From contig JAPOWW010000021.1 of the NCBI GenBank assembly GCA_026707405.1, forward strand, positions 2,841 to 66,840: a DNA stretch of 64,000 nt. The letters run 5' to 3'. Below are positions 1 through 11,200 of this stretch, in pieces (the stretch's first letter is position 1; every line of letters begins with the position of its first letter). This DNA comes from Chloroflexota bacterium (GTDB lineage: Bacteria > Chloroflexota > UBA11872 > VXNJ01). Made by a program: the position numbers and the translations under genes. Below the pieces are notes generated by a model. It made no database searches, had not been told where the DNA came from, and was given only the letters and a program-made list of their open reading frames with translations.

Positions 1-2
1 CG

Positions 3-407
3 GTGACCGTGACCCTGAACGCGGGCAGCGGCTACACCGTCTCCTCATCCCAGGGCTCGGCTAAGGTCAACGTCGCCGACAACGACGGCTCGGTGAGGGT
101 GTCGGTGTCGGACGCTGAAGCGGAGGAGGGGGATGCCTTGGAGTTCGTTATCCGCCTCACCCAGGCGGCGGACAAGACGGTGGAGGTCCACTACGTCACC
201 TTGACCTGGGAGGCGACGACCGAGGACTTCACCTTCGGCAGCGGCGTCGTCACCTTTGCCATTGGGGAGACGGAGAAGAGGGTCCGAGTCGCCACCACGG
301 AGGACGGCATCAGTGAGGGAGAGGAGAGGATGATCCTCGACCTGGTGTATGTGGCCGGGGCCGACGTCGAGGACCGCGAGGGCACCGGGACCATCAGCGA
401 CGGGTAG
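3..407 (+). CDS. Calx-beta domain protein, C-terminal fragment (5' end outside window)
   Basis: The open frame is already running at the window edge, so the GTG at position 3 is probably not the real start. About 134 residues are visible. One Calx-beta repeat is clear: an acidic strand turn (NVADNDG), then the pattern EAEEGDALEFVIRLTQA, a DFTFGSGVVTFAIGETEK strand pair and an EDGISEGEERMILDL end strand. Calx-beta repeats are extracellular beta-sandwiches that often bind calcium and occur in large adhesive or surface proteins. The stop at 405-407 follows the repeat closely, so this is the C-terminal end of a larger repeat protein or a truncated copy next to the mobile-element remnant. No function beyond surface or adhesion is supported. 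Confidence 0.75.
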   Translation: MTVTLNAGSGYTVSSSQGSAKVNVADNDGSVRVSVSDAEAEEGDALEFVIRLTQAADKTVEVHYVTLTWEATTEDFTFGSGVVTFAIGETEKRVRVATTEDGISEGEERMILDLVYVAGADVEDREGTGTISDG

Positions 408-793
408 GCCATCGACGACCTGCCCCCGCCCGACCCCGACCTGTGGTTCACCGTCACGGCCAGCAAGCGCCGTCTTCCTCGCTGACGGTGACGATACCGA
501 CCAGCGGCAGTGTGAGCCACAGTGTCGTCACGACGGACTACGGCAACGACGAGGCCGACGGATCGCGTCTAACCGAGCATCTCACCGGAAGGTACTGAAA
601 CCCACTTACCTCGTGGACGCCGACGCCAATCGCGGAGTCATCGGTCCACGGCGGGAGGGCTCGGCCAAAGTCGGCCAAGTTCGTTTCCTGGTCTCTTGTG
701 CTACCGCACGAACTGAGCGGGCGCATCATCTGATGCACCTGCGGTGTCGCTTGGTGATTGTCCACCAGGGCACTCAGTCGCTACGCTGGAGTC
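408..793. other. Gene-free stretch with a short palindrome
   Basis: No convincing gene is seen between the Calx-beta stop and the winged-helix remnant. The open frame running through it has no family-like sequence. A perfect inverted repeat, GCATCA-TC-TGATGC at 723-736, lies about 60 bases upstream of the winged-helix remnant. It could be an operator or simply chance. Confidence 0.35.
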
Positions 794-1135
794 ATGTCCC
801 TTTCCGACCAACAGCTACTCGACGCTCTCAGCCGGATGTCCTTTGTCGAATCGACGGAACTGGCGCTCATCCTGGGCGAGCCCCACGCGACCGTCCACCG
901 CGCTTTGACCGGCCTGCTGGAGGACGGCATCGTCGGGAAGGTCACTCACGGCACCGTGCATCTGCCGTCCAGCGGGAGATACTGCCTGACTATGCGGGGC
1001 ATCAGGGAGTCCGCCGGCCTCCTGGACTTCGACACGCCCTCGGACTTCATGCGGGCCTACCGGATGTCCAGGGAGTGGCTGACGCTGATCTCCGCCGGAT
1101 GGACGCAGTGGCCTCCGTCTACCGCCTGGCTTTGA
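794..1135 (+). pseudogene. Winged-helix 'replication-relaxation'-like protein, frameshifted and truncated
   Basis: Starting at ATG 794 the frame gives an N-terminal winged helix-turn-helix of about 75 residues (QQLLDALSRMSFVESTELAL, then ATVHRALTGLLEDGIV and a wing ending HLPSSGRYCLT), followed by DFMRAYRMSREWLTL. This layout recalls the replication-relaxation family of plasmid and integrative-element proteins. Near 1087-1095 the family-like reading moves to another frame, where RRMDAVASVYRLA continues the helix expected after REWLTL. It then runs straight into recombinase sequence at about 1131. The gene is therefore broken twice: a frameshift and a fusion or deletion. It is a remnant of an integrated element. 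Confidence 0.55.
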
Positions 1136-2199
1136 TTCTTCGCTTCCGACTCCTTCACTTGATCTTCGAGAGCTCGCTTCGAGGCAACGGTCTCAAGGAG
1201 ATCTGCCGGGAGCTGAACGACCGGGGCCTCACCAACCGGGGCACGCGTTGGTACAAGGGTGGTCTCCACTACCTGCTGACCAACGAGGCCTATTCCGGCA
1301 CCGCCGTGTGGGGACGGACGGTGAAGGGAGCGAAGAACCCCGATCCCGTGCGCGTTGAAGGCGCCTGGCCCGCGTTGGTGTCCCGGGAGCTGTTCGACGC
1401 CGTGCAGCAGGCCATGCGGAACCGCGCGCCGAAGGTTCGAAGGCCGGCGAGCGTGGGCAGCAAGTTCCTGCTGAGCGGGCTGCTGCGGTGCGGCCTATGC
1501 GGCCGGCCCTACACCGGGCAGGGGGCCAAGAGCGGGCGGTTCGCCTATTACGTCTGCGGCACCCTGCACCGCGAGGGCGCCGGCACCTGCGAGGCACGCT
1601 ACCTGAGCGCTCCCAGAGTGGAGGCCTTCGTCGTCGAGAAGATCAGGGAGCGGATTCTGACCGAGGCGACCATCGTCGAGTTGGTGACGCTGGTGGCCGA
1701 AGAGATCGACTCCCTGGCCGGGGAGTTGGCCGGCCGACTGGCGGCCATCGACGCCGAGCTCGCGGACGTGCGGCAGCGGCTGGAGCGGCTCTACGAGGCC
1801 CTTGAGACCAGCGCGTTGACCCTCGAGGCCCTCTCGCCCCGCATCCTCTCGCTGCGGCACCGGGAGGAGCACCTGGAAGCGTCGCGGGAGGAGGCCGCCC
1901 GTCAGTTGGAGCAGCGCAGGGTCGAACTGCCCACCACCGAGGAGATCCGGGGATACGTCGCGGATTTCCGGGCGTTCTTGCAGGAGGGGACGGTCCCGGA
2001 GCGCAAGGCCCTCATCCGCAACTTCGTGGAGGGCATCGAGGTGGCTGGGGACGAGGCCACGCTCACGTACACCATCCCCATGCCCAACGATGGGGTGACC
2101 CAGGAATCGGCCACGGTTCTCGATTTCGTCCAGTCCGGCCCACCAACGTTCACTGTCGGCAGACCTCGGAAAAGTCGGGATTGGCGCTGCGCCGTGTGA
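1135..2199 (+). pseudogene. Large serine recombinase, C-terminal portion only
   Basis: The frame encodes the Recombinase domain start (FESSLRGNGLKEICRELNDR, then GLHYLLTNEAYSGTAVWGR), a zinc ribbon with paired cysteines (CGLCG ... YYVCG ... GTCEARY) and a long coiled coil (roughly 1690-2040) ending in the usual C-terminal strand region. That is the DNA-binding and coiled-coil part of a large serine integrase. The N-terminal resolvase catalytic domain, with its nucleophilic Ser, is absent. Upstream sequence in the same frame is winged-helix remnant and non-family sequence, so this copy cannot catalyse recombination. It marks a decayed mobile element directly upstream of the polyketide island. 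Confidence 0.8.
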
Positions 2200-2276
2200 T
2201 GGATTACGTTTGAATCCCCACCCTGTTTGAAGGAAGGGTCTGCCGGAGTCAGGTCTGCGCCTGAGATAGGAACGTC

Positions 2277-5200
2277 ATGGAAACAGACGGGCATTTTGGT
2301 CCTTCGGACGAACTTAGAGCCGGACCTGACGTTGTAAAACGAAAGGCTCCCCAGTCTGGAGAGCCTATAGCCATCGTTGGCATGGCGTGCCGGTTCCCTG
2401 GAGCGGGAGGTTTGGACGCCTTCTGGCAACTGTTGGTCGAGGGCGGGAACGCCGTGACCGAGGGTGTCCCCGGTTCCGGCGTGGGACGAGTCGGCGAAAT
2501 CATGCGTGCCCCGGAGGTTCAGAACGAGGCGTGCCGCTTCGGCGCGTTCGTCGACGATATTGATCAGTTTGACGCGTCGTTCTTCCGCATTTCGCCGGTC
2601 GAGGCGCAATTGCTGGACCCGCAGCAGCGCATGATGCTGGAAACGAGCTGGCAGGCTCTCGAGGACGCGGGGATCGATCCGGACCGGCTCAGGGGCAGCC
2701 GCACTGGCGTCTACACCGGGATCAGCAACGATGAATACCGAATGCTGGTCGTGGACTCAAGCAGACCCACCGAAGCCGCTGGAAGCCTTTACGCCCTCAG
2801 CGGCACCAATCTGAACGGCACCAGCGGGCGGGTCTCCTTCGTGCTGGGTCTCATGGGACCGGCGAAGGCGGTCGACGCGGCTTGCTCGTCGGCCATGGTG
2901 GCGGTGCATGACGCTGTGGCAGACCTCCAGTATGGCAAGGCGGACCTGGCCATTGCAGGCGGCGTTCAGGCCATCTTGAACGGTCGCATCTACGAACTGC
3001 GCGCCGAGGCGATGATGTTGTCCCCCGACGGTCAGTGCAAGACATTCGACGCGTCTGCGAACGGCTACGTGCGGGGCGAAGGCTGTGGGGTCTTGGTGCT
3101 AAAGAGACTTAGCGAGGCCGAGGCTGACGGCGATCGGATTTGGGCGGTCATTCGAGGCTCGGCTGTGAACAACGGCGGGACCGGCGTCGGTCTGACCGTG
3201 CCGCACACGCCCGCGCTGGAGCAGGTGATGGAAACAGCGCTTGCCGAAGCGGGCGTCATTCCGTTGGAAGTCGACTATCTGGAGGCGCACGGGACCGGCA
3301 CAGCCGTGGGCGATCCAATCGAACTCGATGCCGTAGCCAGCGTCTATGGCAAGGGACGTGAAGCAAACCGACCGCTTTTGATTGGTTCGGTGAAAACCAA
3401 CGTCGGCCATCTGGAGTCGGCTGCGGGGATCGCCGGGCTGATCAAGGCGGCGCTGGTGGTGAAGCGGGGTGTGATTCCGAAACATCTGCATTTCCACAAT
3501 CCCCACCCGAGTTTCGACTGGGATCGTCAGCCACTACGCGTGACGTCGACCATGACGGACTGGCCGCGACGCGATCAGCGGCCACGACTGGCGGGAGTGA
3601 ACTCATTCGGCATAACCGGAACGAACGCCCACATCGTGATGGAGGAATATCGCGGCCCCGACGGCGAACCCGGCGAGGAGTGTGCGACGGCGGGCGCAGC
3701 GCAGGCCGTAGAGGTTTCGCTGCCTGGGCCTATGGCGGACCTACCGTTGCGAAAGGCGAGCCTCAGGCCGCGCCAATCCCGTTTTCTGCCGCTGTCGGGC
3801 AAGTCGGATGGCGCGCTGAGGGAGCTTGCAAAGCGGTATCTGTCGTGGCTCGATGAGCGCTCGGAGGACCTTTCGTCTGGAGACGACGCTGCGGACTCTT
3901 TGCTTTCGGACATGTCATGGACGGCGGGGGTCGGGCGGAGCCATTTCGACCACCGGGCCGCAGCCGTGTTCCAAGATGCCAAATCGTTGCTTAAACGGCT
4001 GAGGGCGGTTGCGGAAGCGGAAGGGGATACAGAGCCGCACATCGCTGAGAAGGTGGCCTTCGTCTACACCGGGCAGGGGAGCCAATGGGTCGGCATGGGG
4101 CAGGCACTCTACGAAGGTGAGCCGGTAGTGAGGGCCGTGCTGGACCGCTGCGAGGCGGTGTTCCGGGACGAAAGAGGCGCATCGTTGCTGGACGTGATGT
4201 TCGGTCGAGCCGGAGCGAACGGAGACCTGGGCGACACGGCATGGGAGCAGCCGGCCCTGTATGCCCTGGAGTGCGCCCTGACAGCGCTGTGGCAGAGCGT
4301 GGGAATAAGGCCCAGTGTGGTGTTGGGACACAGCGTTGGGGAGCTGGCGGCGGCGCAGGCTGCCGGCGTGTTAAGTCTGGAAGACGGAATGCGGTTTGCC
4401 GCGACGCGAGGCGCCCTGCTGTCCCGGACCGATCCTGGCGCCATGGCCGCAGTCTTTGCGCCGGCGGCACGGGTGGTTGAGGAAGTTGAGACGCAGAATG
4501 AAGCCTCCAATGGCGTCGAGCTCAGCATTGCCGCAGACAACGGGGCACACATCGTGGTCAGTGGTCCGGCGGCGAACGTTGAGAGCATCTTGGAGCGCTT
4601 TGATGCCGAGGGAGTCCGGGCAAGACGACTGAATACGACGCGGGCATTTCACAGCGCCTTGGTGGAACCTGCCCTGGACAGTCTGGAAGCGTCCCTGGAT
4701 GGCATGGCGATCGGGTCTCCTTCCGTGACCGTAATCAGCAACCTCACCGGCACGGACGTGCATCCTGGTATGGCGCTGGACGCGGCCTACTGGAGGCGTC
4801 ACGCCCGGCAGCCGGTAGCGTTCCGCCGCGGCGTTGAAACGCTGGCAGAGACGGGCGTCGACGTAGTTATAGAGATAGGCCCGCATGCCGTGCTGGGCCC
4901 CATGGCGACGCTGGCGTGGCCCGATTCGGCGCTGGGCCGTGACGGTTCTGGAGGCCCGGTTGTGCTGGCCAGCTTGAGGCGGCCACCCAGGGATGGTTTA
5001 TCTCACGAGCCTGAAAGCAGCTTCGTTGACGCCGTGGCGGAAGCCTATGAGGCGGGGCTGGAAGTCTCCTTTGAGGGGTTATTTGCCGGGGAGTCTCGGC
5101 GCCGGATCTCTTTGCCGAGCTATCCGTTCCAGCGTGAGCGCTACTGGGTCGAGCCGTCGAAGCAACGGCGGCCGAGCGCCGGTCATCCCTTGCTCGGTGT

Positions 5201-8200
5201 CCGGCGCGAGTCCGCACGTGGAGAGATCACGTTTGAGACGGAAGTATTCCCGTCGGACCCGGCCTGGTTGCAGGATCACAAGGTCTTTGGCCGGCTGGTG
5301 GCGCCAGGCGCGCTCTACGGGGCCATGGCAGCTTCGGCGTCGCTGGCTGAGGGGGCCGGATCGATAGTCGTCGAGGATATGCAACTGCACAGCCCGCTCG
5401 TCTTTCCGCAGCAGAAAGCGGCGGACGGTACTGACGACGAGGGTCGGAAGGTGCAGGTTGTACTCGACGCTTGCGAGCAGGCGTCGTCGCGCAACGTCCA
5501 GATATTCAGCAAGGGCACTGAGAAAGAATGGACGATGCACGTGGAATGTCACGTGTTGCCGGGCGCCGCGTCGCCGGAAGCTGGGGGGCGGATTGATCTG
5601 GAAGGGCTGAAGGCCCGCCTGTCACCGGCAGAGGTGTCGGCCTATTACCGCGCCAAAAGCGACACCGGCATTGATCTTGGTCCATTCTTCCGCACGTTGG
5701 GGATGGTGTGGTCCGGTCCGGGCGAGGCATTGGGCGAGGTGGTCTTGCCGGAAGCTCGGGGCCGGAACCAGTTGGACGTGCACCCCCTCTTGCTCGACGG
5801 GTGCTTTCAGGTCGTGGGCTTGGCGCGCAACATGTCCGGCGGCCCCAACGAAGCAACCTATCTGCCGTTCGGCTGGGAGCGGCTGCGGCTGGCAAAGCGG
5901 CTGCCGGATCGAGTGTTCTGCCACGTGCGCATGAGCGAGGCTTCCCAAGAAGTCGAATCGGAATCGAGTGAGCCGCCGGAAGTGCTAAGCGGTGAATTAC
6001 GGATCTATGACTCGAACGGGGTAATTCTCGGTGAGTTGACTGGATACACGGTGAAACGGGCCACTCGGGCGGCGCTGCTCTCGGCGGTCGAAGGGGTAGA
6101 GGACCTGCTGTATGAGATTGCCTGGCGAGAGCGTGCCCTTCCGCCTGGAATCGAACCCGCTGACTTCTTCCCGAGTCCGCGCGAGGTCGCGGCGGGCGCA
6201 CAATTGTTCACCGGATATCTCGCAGATGCCGGTGTTGATCCTCAGGGCAGAAACGCCCTGCTGACCGATCTGGAGCGATGGTCGCGGTCTCGCGCGCTTG
6301 CGACCCTGGAGGAACTGGGTTGGCAGCGCGTGACGGGCGAGACAGTGGACCCCGAAGTCCTGCGACGACGGCTAGACGTCCTCCCGGAGCACGAGCGCGT
6401 GTTCCGCCGGATGCTCGAAATGCTCGCCAAATCCGGGGTGTTAGCTGAGACGGACGGCGGCTTTGTCGTGGTCGTGGGGCCAGATGACTCGTTGCCGGAA
6501 GACATGCCGCGCGATCTCGAAGAGTTCGCCGATCGGATGACGGAACTGTATCCCGATGGCCTAACCGAGATCGGGCTGTTCCGGCGGTCTGGCCGCGCCC
6601 TGGCCGACGTGCTTCGCGGTCAAGCGGACCCCCTGACGCTGCTGTTCAGCAGCGGCGAACCTACCGCGGCCGATCTGTATCTAAAGGCGCCGGTGGCCCG
6701 GGCCGCCAACCAGATGCTCGCGGAGGCGGTCCAGGCGTTGGTAGCTGGATTGCCCGAAGGACGGCGACTCAGGGTGATCGAGGTCGGGGCGGGGACAGGA
6801 TCGGCAACCGCATCCGTGCTTCCGGAGCTTCCCGATGGGCAGTTCGACTACGTATACACGGATATCTCCGCAGGCTTCTTTGCCGAGGCGGAGGCGCGGT
6901 TCGGGGGCGACGGCATCGACTACCGCCCGCTGGATATCGAGAGGGACCCCGTTACGCAAGGCTTTGATTCCCACAGCTATGACCTGATGATTGCGTCCAA
7001 CGTGCTGCACGCGACGCGCTATCTGGAGGAGACGCTGTCGCACTGTAAGACCCTGCTCGCGCCTTCCGGTCACTTGGTGGCGCTCGAAAACCTGCGCGGC
7101 CTGGGTTGGATGGACCTTACGTTCGGCCAACTGGATGGCTGGTGGAGGTTCGCCGACGCCTACCGCCCGCACCACGCCCTGGCTGGCCCTGCGGTTTGGA
7201 GTCAAGCCCTCGGTGACGCTGGTTTTGAGAGCGTCGAAGTCCTGGGGGTGGATGAGTCGTTCACGCATGAAATGCTGGACAAAGGCGTGATCGTAGCCCA
7301 GGGTCCGGCGCAGGTAGCTGAGCCTCCAGGCCTGTGGGTTCTGACAGCGGATCGCGGCGGCGTGGCGGAGGAGCTGGCAGCGGCGTTGGCGGCGCGGAAC
7401 CAGACGGTCGTATTGGCGAGCCCAGAGGCGGCGGAAAACGGCGTCTCGGCGGCGGTCGACCCTGTGATTCTCAGAGCCGCCGTGGATCCTGGAAGTCGCG
7501 AGTCCTGGCGATCGCTGGTTGAGGACCTACCCTCGGATGTGCCGTTTAGTGGCGTTGTCCATCTCGCTGCGCTGGACGGTCGCGGGGTACAAGCGACAAC
7601 CAACGAAATAGCCGGCGATGTGAAACAAGCGGGCGCGAGCGCACTGGCCATGGTGCAAGGCTTGACCGACGCTGATGCGACGCCCGCTAATGGCGTGTGG
7701 TTTGTCACGCGCGGGGCGCAGGTGCTCGAGCGTGAGCAGAGTGGGCAACTTGCGGGCGCGGTCCTTTGGGGCCTGGGCAAGGTGGTGGCTCTGGAAGCGG
7801 TCCATCTGCAACCGCGGATGCTTGATCTGGACCCCGGCACGTCGGGCGTGCCGCCCGACCTCTTAAATGAGTTGTTGTATCCCGACCAGGAGAACCACAT
7901 CGCGTATCGTGGACGCCGCCTGTCGGCACGCCTGGTTCGGCCCAACGCCACAAATCAGCGGCTGGTACTGCCGGAGGAGTCGGACTGGGTTCTGACGCCG
8001 AACCGGAGCGGCGTGTTCGACAGTCCGGAGGTCAAGCCCCTCCCCGCGCGTTCCCTTGAGCCAAGGGAAGTTCGCGTTTCGGTCGAAGCTACCGGACTCA
8101 ACTTCTGGGACGTGTTCCGGTCGCTCGGCTTCATCGACGAGGGAAATCTGGGCCGGGAGATGTGCGGACGCGTCTTGGACACAGGTTCCGACGTCTCAAC

Positions 8201-11200
8201 CGTCTCCATCGGCGATCACGTGGTTGGACTGGGGTTTGGCGCGTTCGGTCCGCAAATGATTACGCGTGAGGAATTGGTCGCACCGGCGCCCACGGGAATG
8301 TCCGTGTCGGCTTTAGCGACGATCCCCAGCGCGTTCGTGTCGGCCGCGCTTTCCTACCAGTATTCGGGGCTTGAGGCTGGCGAACGCGTGTTGATTCACG
8401 CCGGCGCGGGTGGAGTAGGACTGGCGGCGATCCAGCTGGCGCAAGCCGCCGGTGCGGAAGTGTTCGCGACGGCGAGCGCCCCGAAACAGGCATATCTGCG
8501 GTCGCTGGGTGTGGAGCACGTGTTCGATAGCCGGGAGACGAAGTTCGGGGAGCAAATCCTCCAAGCCACGGGCGGTGAGGGCGTTCACGTGGTGCTGAAC
8601 AGCCTCACTAGCGAAGGATTCATCGAGGCCAGCCTGTCGTGCCTCGCACAGGGTGGCCGGTTCGTGGAATTGGCCCGGCGGGACATCCTGAGCGAGGACG
8701 AGATGGCGGCGGTGCGGCCAGACGTGGCCTACGCAATCCTTGAGTTGGATGTTTTGAAGAAGACTGACCCGGCGTGGGTAGGAGAGGTGCTGCGAGACGT
8801 GATGCAGCGGCTTTCGGCGGGAGAGCTGAAACCGCTCATTCACAGCAGGTGGCCGCTGGCCGAAGCAGGAGCGGCGCTAGGGTTCATGCGATCGGCCAGG
8901 CACGTCGGAAAGATTGTCCTAACACCGCCGCCGCTCATTAAGGGTCAGTTGCGGCAGGACCGCACGTACCTGGTAACCGGAGGTCTCGGCGGTATTGGGT
9001 GCGCGGTGGCCGACTGGCTCGCGGACCACGGCGCAGGCACGATTGTGCTCAACGGCCGGAGAGATCCAGACGCCGAGGCCGAAGAAGCCATCAATACGCT
9101 GCGCAGACGTGGGGTCAGGGTTGAGGTCGAGCTTGCCGATGTGACGGACGCGACAGCTATCGACGAGATGCTGGCGCGCATCGACGCGGAGTTGCCGCCG
9201 CTTGGCGGTGTCATCCATAGCGTGGGTGTGCTATCGGATGCCTCGCTCACCAATCAAACATGGGCGAGCTTCGAACGGGTGTTGTGGCCGAAGATCGTGG
9301 GAGCCTGGCACCTGCACCGCGCGACCATGAACCGCGATCTGGATATGTTCATCCTCTTCTCAAGCAGGGTCGGGGTCATGGGCAATCCGGGCCAAGCGAA
9401 CCACGCGGCAGCGAATGCATTCCTGGATCAACTCGCCGGTCACCGTCGCGCTCTCGGTCTTCCGGGACAGGCCATTGCCTGGGGAGCGTGGTCGGAGATC
9501 GGCGAAGCCGCGGAACAGCGGGAGCGGATCGAGCGGCGGCGGGCGGCCTTGGGAGGCCGCTGGTTTACCCCGCAGCAAGGCATCAAGGCTCTTGAGCGGC
9601 TGGTGCGTCAGGACACCACAACGTCGGTAGTGATGTCGATGGACTGGTCGGTGTTTGAAGAGGCCGTCCAAGATCGTCCCCCGTTGTTGGAGGACCTATT
9701 GTCCGTGTCTGCGGACGACGTTGATTCCCCGGATTCGCCGGACGATCTTTTGTCCAGCCTCCGAAGTGGGTCGGCGGCAGAGCGCGAGGAGGTGCTCGTG
9801 TCGTTCCTGCAGCGAGAGCTGCAGGCGGTGATGCGACTGCCAACGACGCCGTCGCCATCGGTGGAGTTCTCCGATCTGGGGATGGACTCGCTAATGGCGG
9901 TGGAGCTGCGAAACCGTATGAACCGCGCGTTCGCCGGGGAATACGTCGCTCCTAACACGGTGGTCTTCGACTATCCGGACGCCGTAAGCCTCGCCCGTTT
10001 TCTGGCCGCAGAGCTCGGCGGGGTTGGCGAGGAAGCGGCAATTCCCGAGAAACGCGCCCCCGTTCAACCTTCTCCGGTCCGGCCTGAAGAGGATGGAATA
10101 GCCATTGTCGGCATGGCGTGCCGGTTTCCCGGAGCGGAGGGTCTTTCGGCCTTCTGGCGTCTGCTGGAAGCGGGCGAGAACGCGGTGACCGACGGACGCC
10201 GGGATTCCGGCTCCTGGAACGGCGTTGCGGGAGACCCCGCAGCAGACGATCCCGTGGGCCGGAAAGGCGGGTTTGTCGATGGAATAGACCGTTTTGATTC
10301 GAGGTTCTTCAAGATCGCGCCGATCGAGGCGCGAACCATGGACCCCCAACAGCGGCTGCTGCTGGAAACAAGCTGGCAGGCGTTTGAGGATGCGGGAATC
10401 GCCCCGGACCGGCTAAGAGGCAGCCGAACCGGAGTGTATGCCGGAGTTGGCAGCAGCGAGTACCGGAGTCTGATGGCCGCGAACGGAAGGGACGACAGTT
10501 TATTCGGCACCGCCGGAAGCGTGGCCGTCGGACGGATCGCCTTCGCGCTGGGTCTGGAGGGGCCTGCCGTCCCCTTGGATCTGAACTGTGCGTCGTCGCT
10601 GGTTGCGGTGCATCAGGCGTCCGCGGCTTTGCAACGGGGAGAGGTGGATATGGCTCTGGCGGGGGGTGTGAACGTCGTCCTCTTCCAGCCGGTCGCGAGA
10701 TCCCTCACGGAAATTGGGATGCTCTCGTTGAGTGGGCAGTGCTGGTCATTCGACGCTGCCGCCGACGGTTACGTGCGCAGCGAAGGCTGCGGAATGGTAG
10801 TCCTGAAGCGGCTGAGCGAGGCGGAGGCGGACGGTGACCGGATCTGGGGCGTGGTCCGCGGCTCGGCGGTGAACCAGAACGGAGCGGGCCTGGGCCTCAC
10901 CCTGCCAAACGGACCGGCGCAGCAGCGGGCGATGGAGGAGGCGCTGGCGCGGGCAGATGTCGAACCGGCCGACGTGGACTACCTGGAGGCGCACGGATCG
11001 GGATCGGACTTGGGTGACGCGATCGAGATGAGCGCAACGGCGGCCGTCTATGGCAGAGACCGAGAGACGGAGCGCCCGCTGCTGATCGGTTCGGTAAAGA
11101 CGAACGTAGGTCATCTGGAATGTGCTGCGGCGATTGCGGGCTTGATCAAGACCGTGCTGGCGATGAATCAGGGGGTAATCCCGAAGCACTTGAACTTCCA

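Noticed and set aside
349..1134. Recombinase reading extended upstream to 349
   Set aside because: The frame is open but the sequence before 1135 has no resolvase domain or family similarity; part of it is the winged-helix remnant in another frame.
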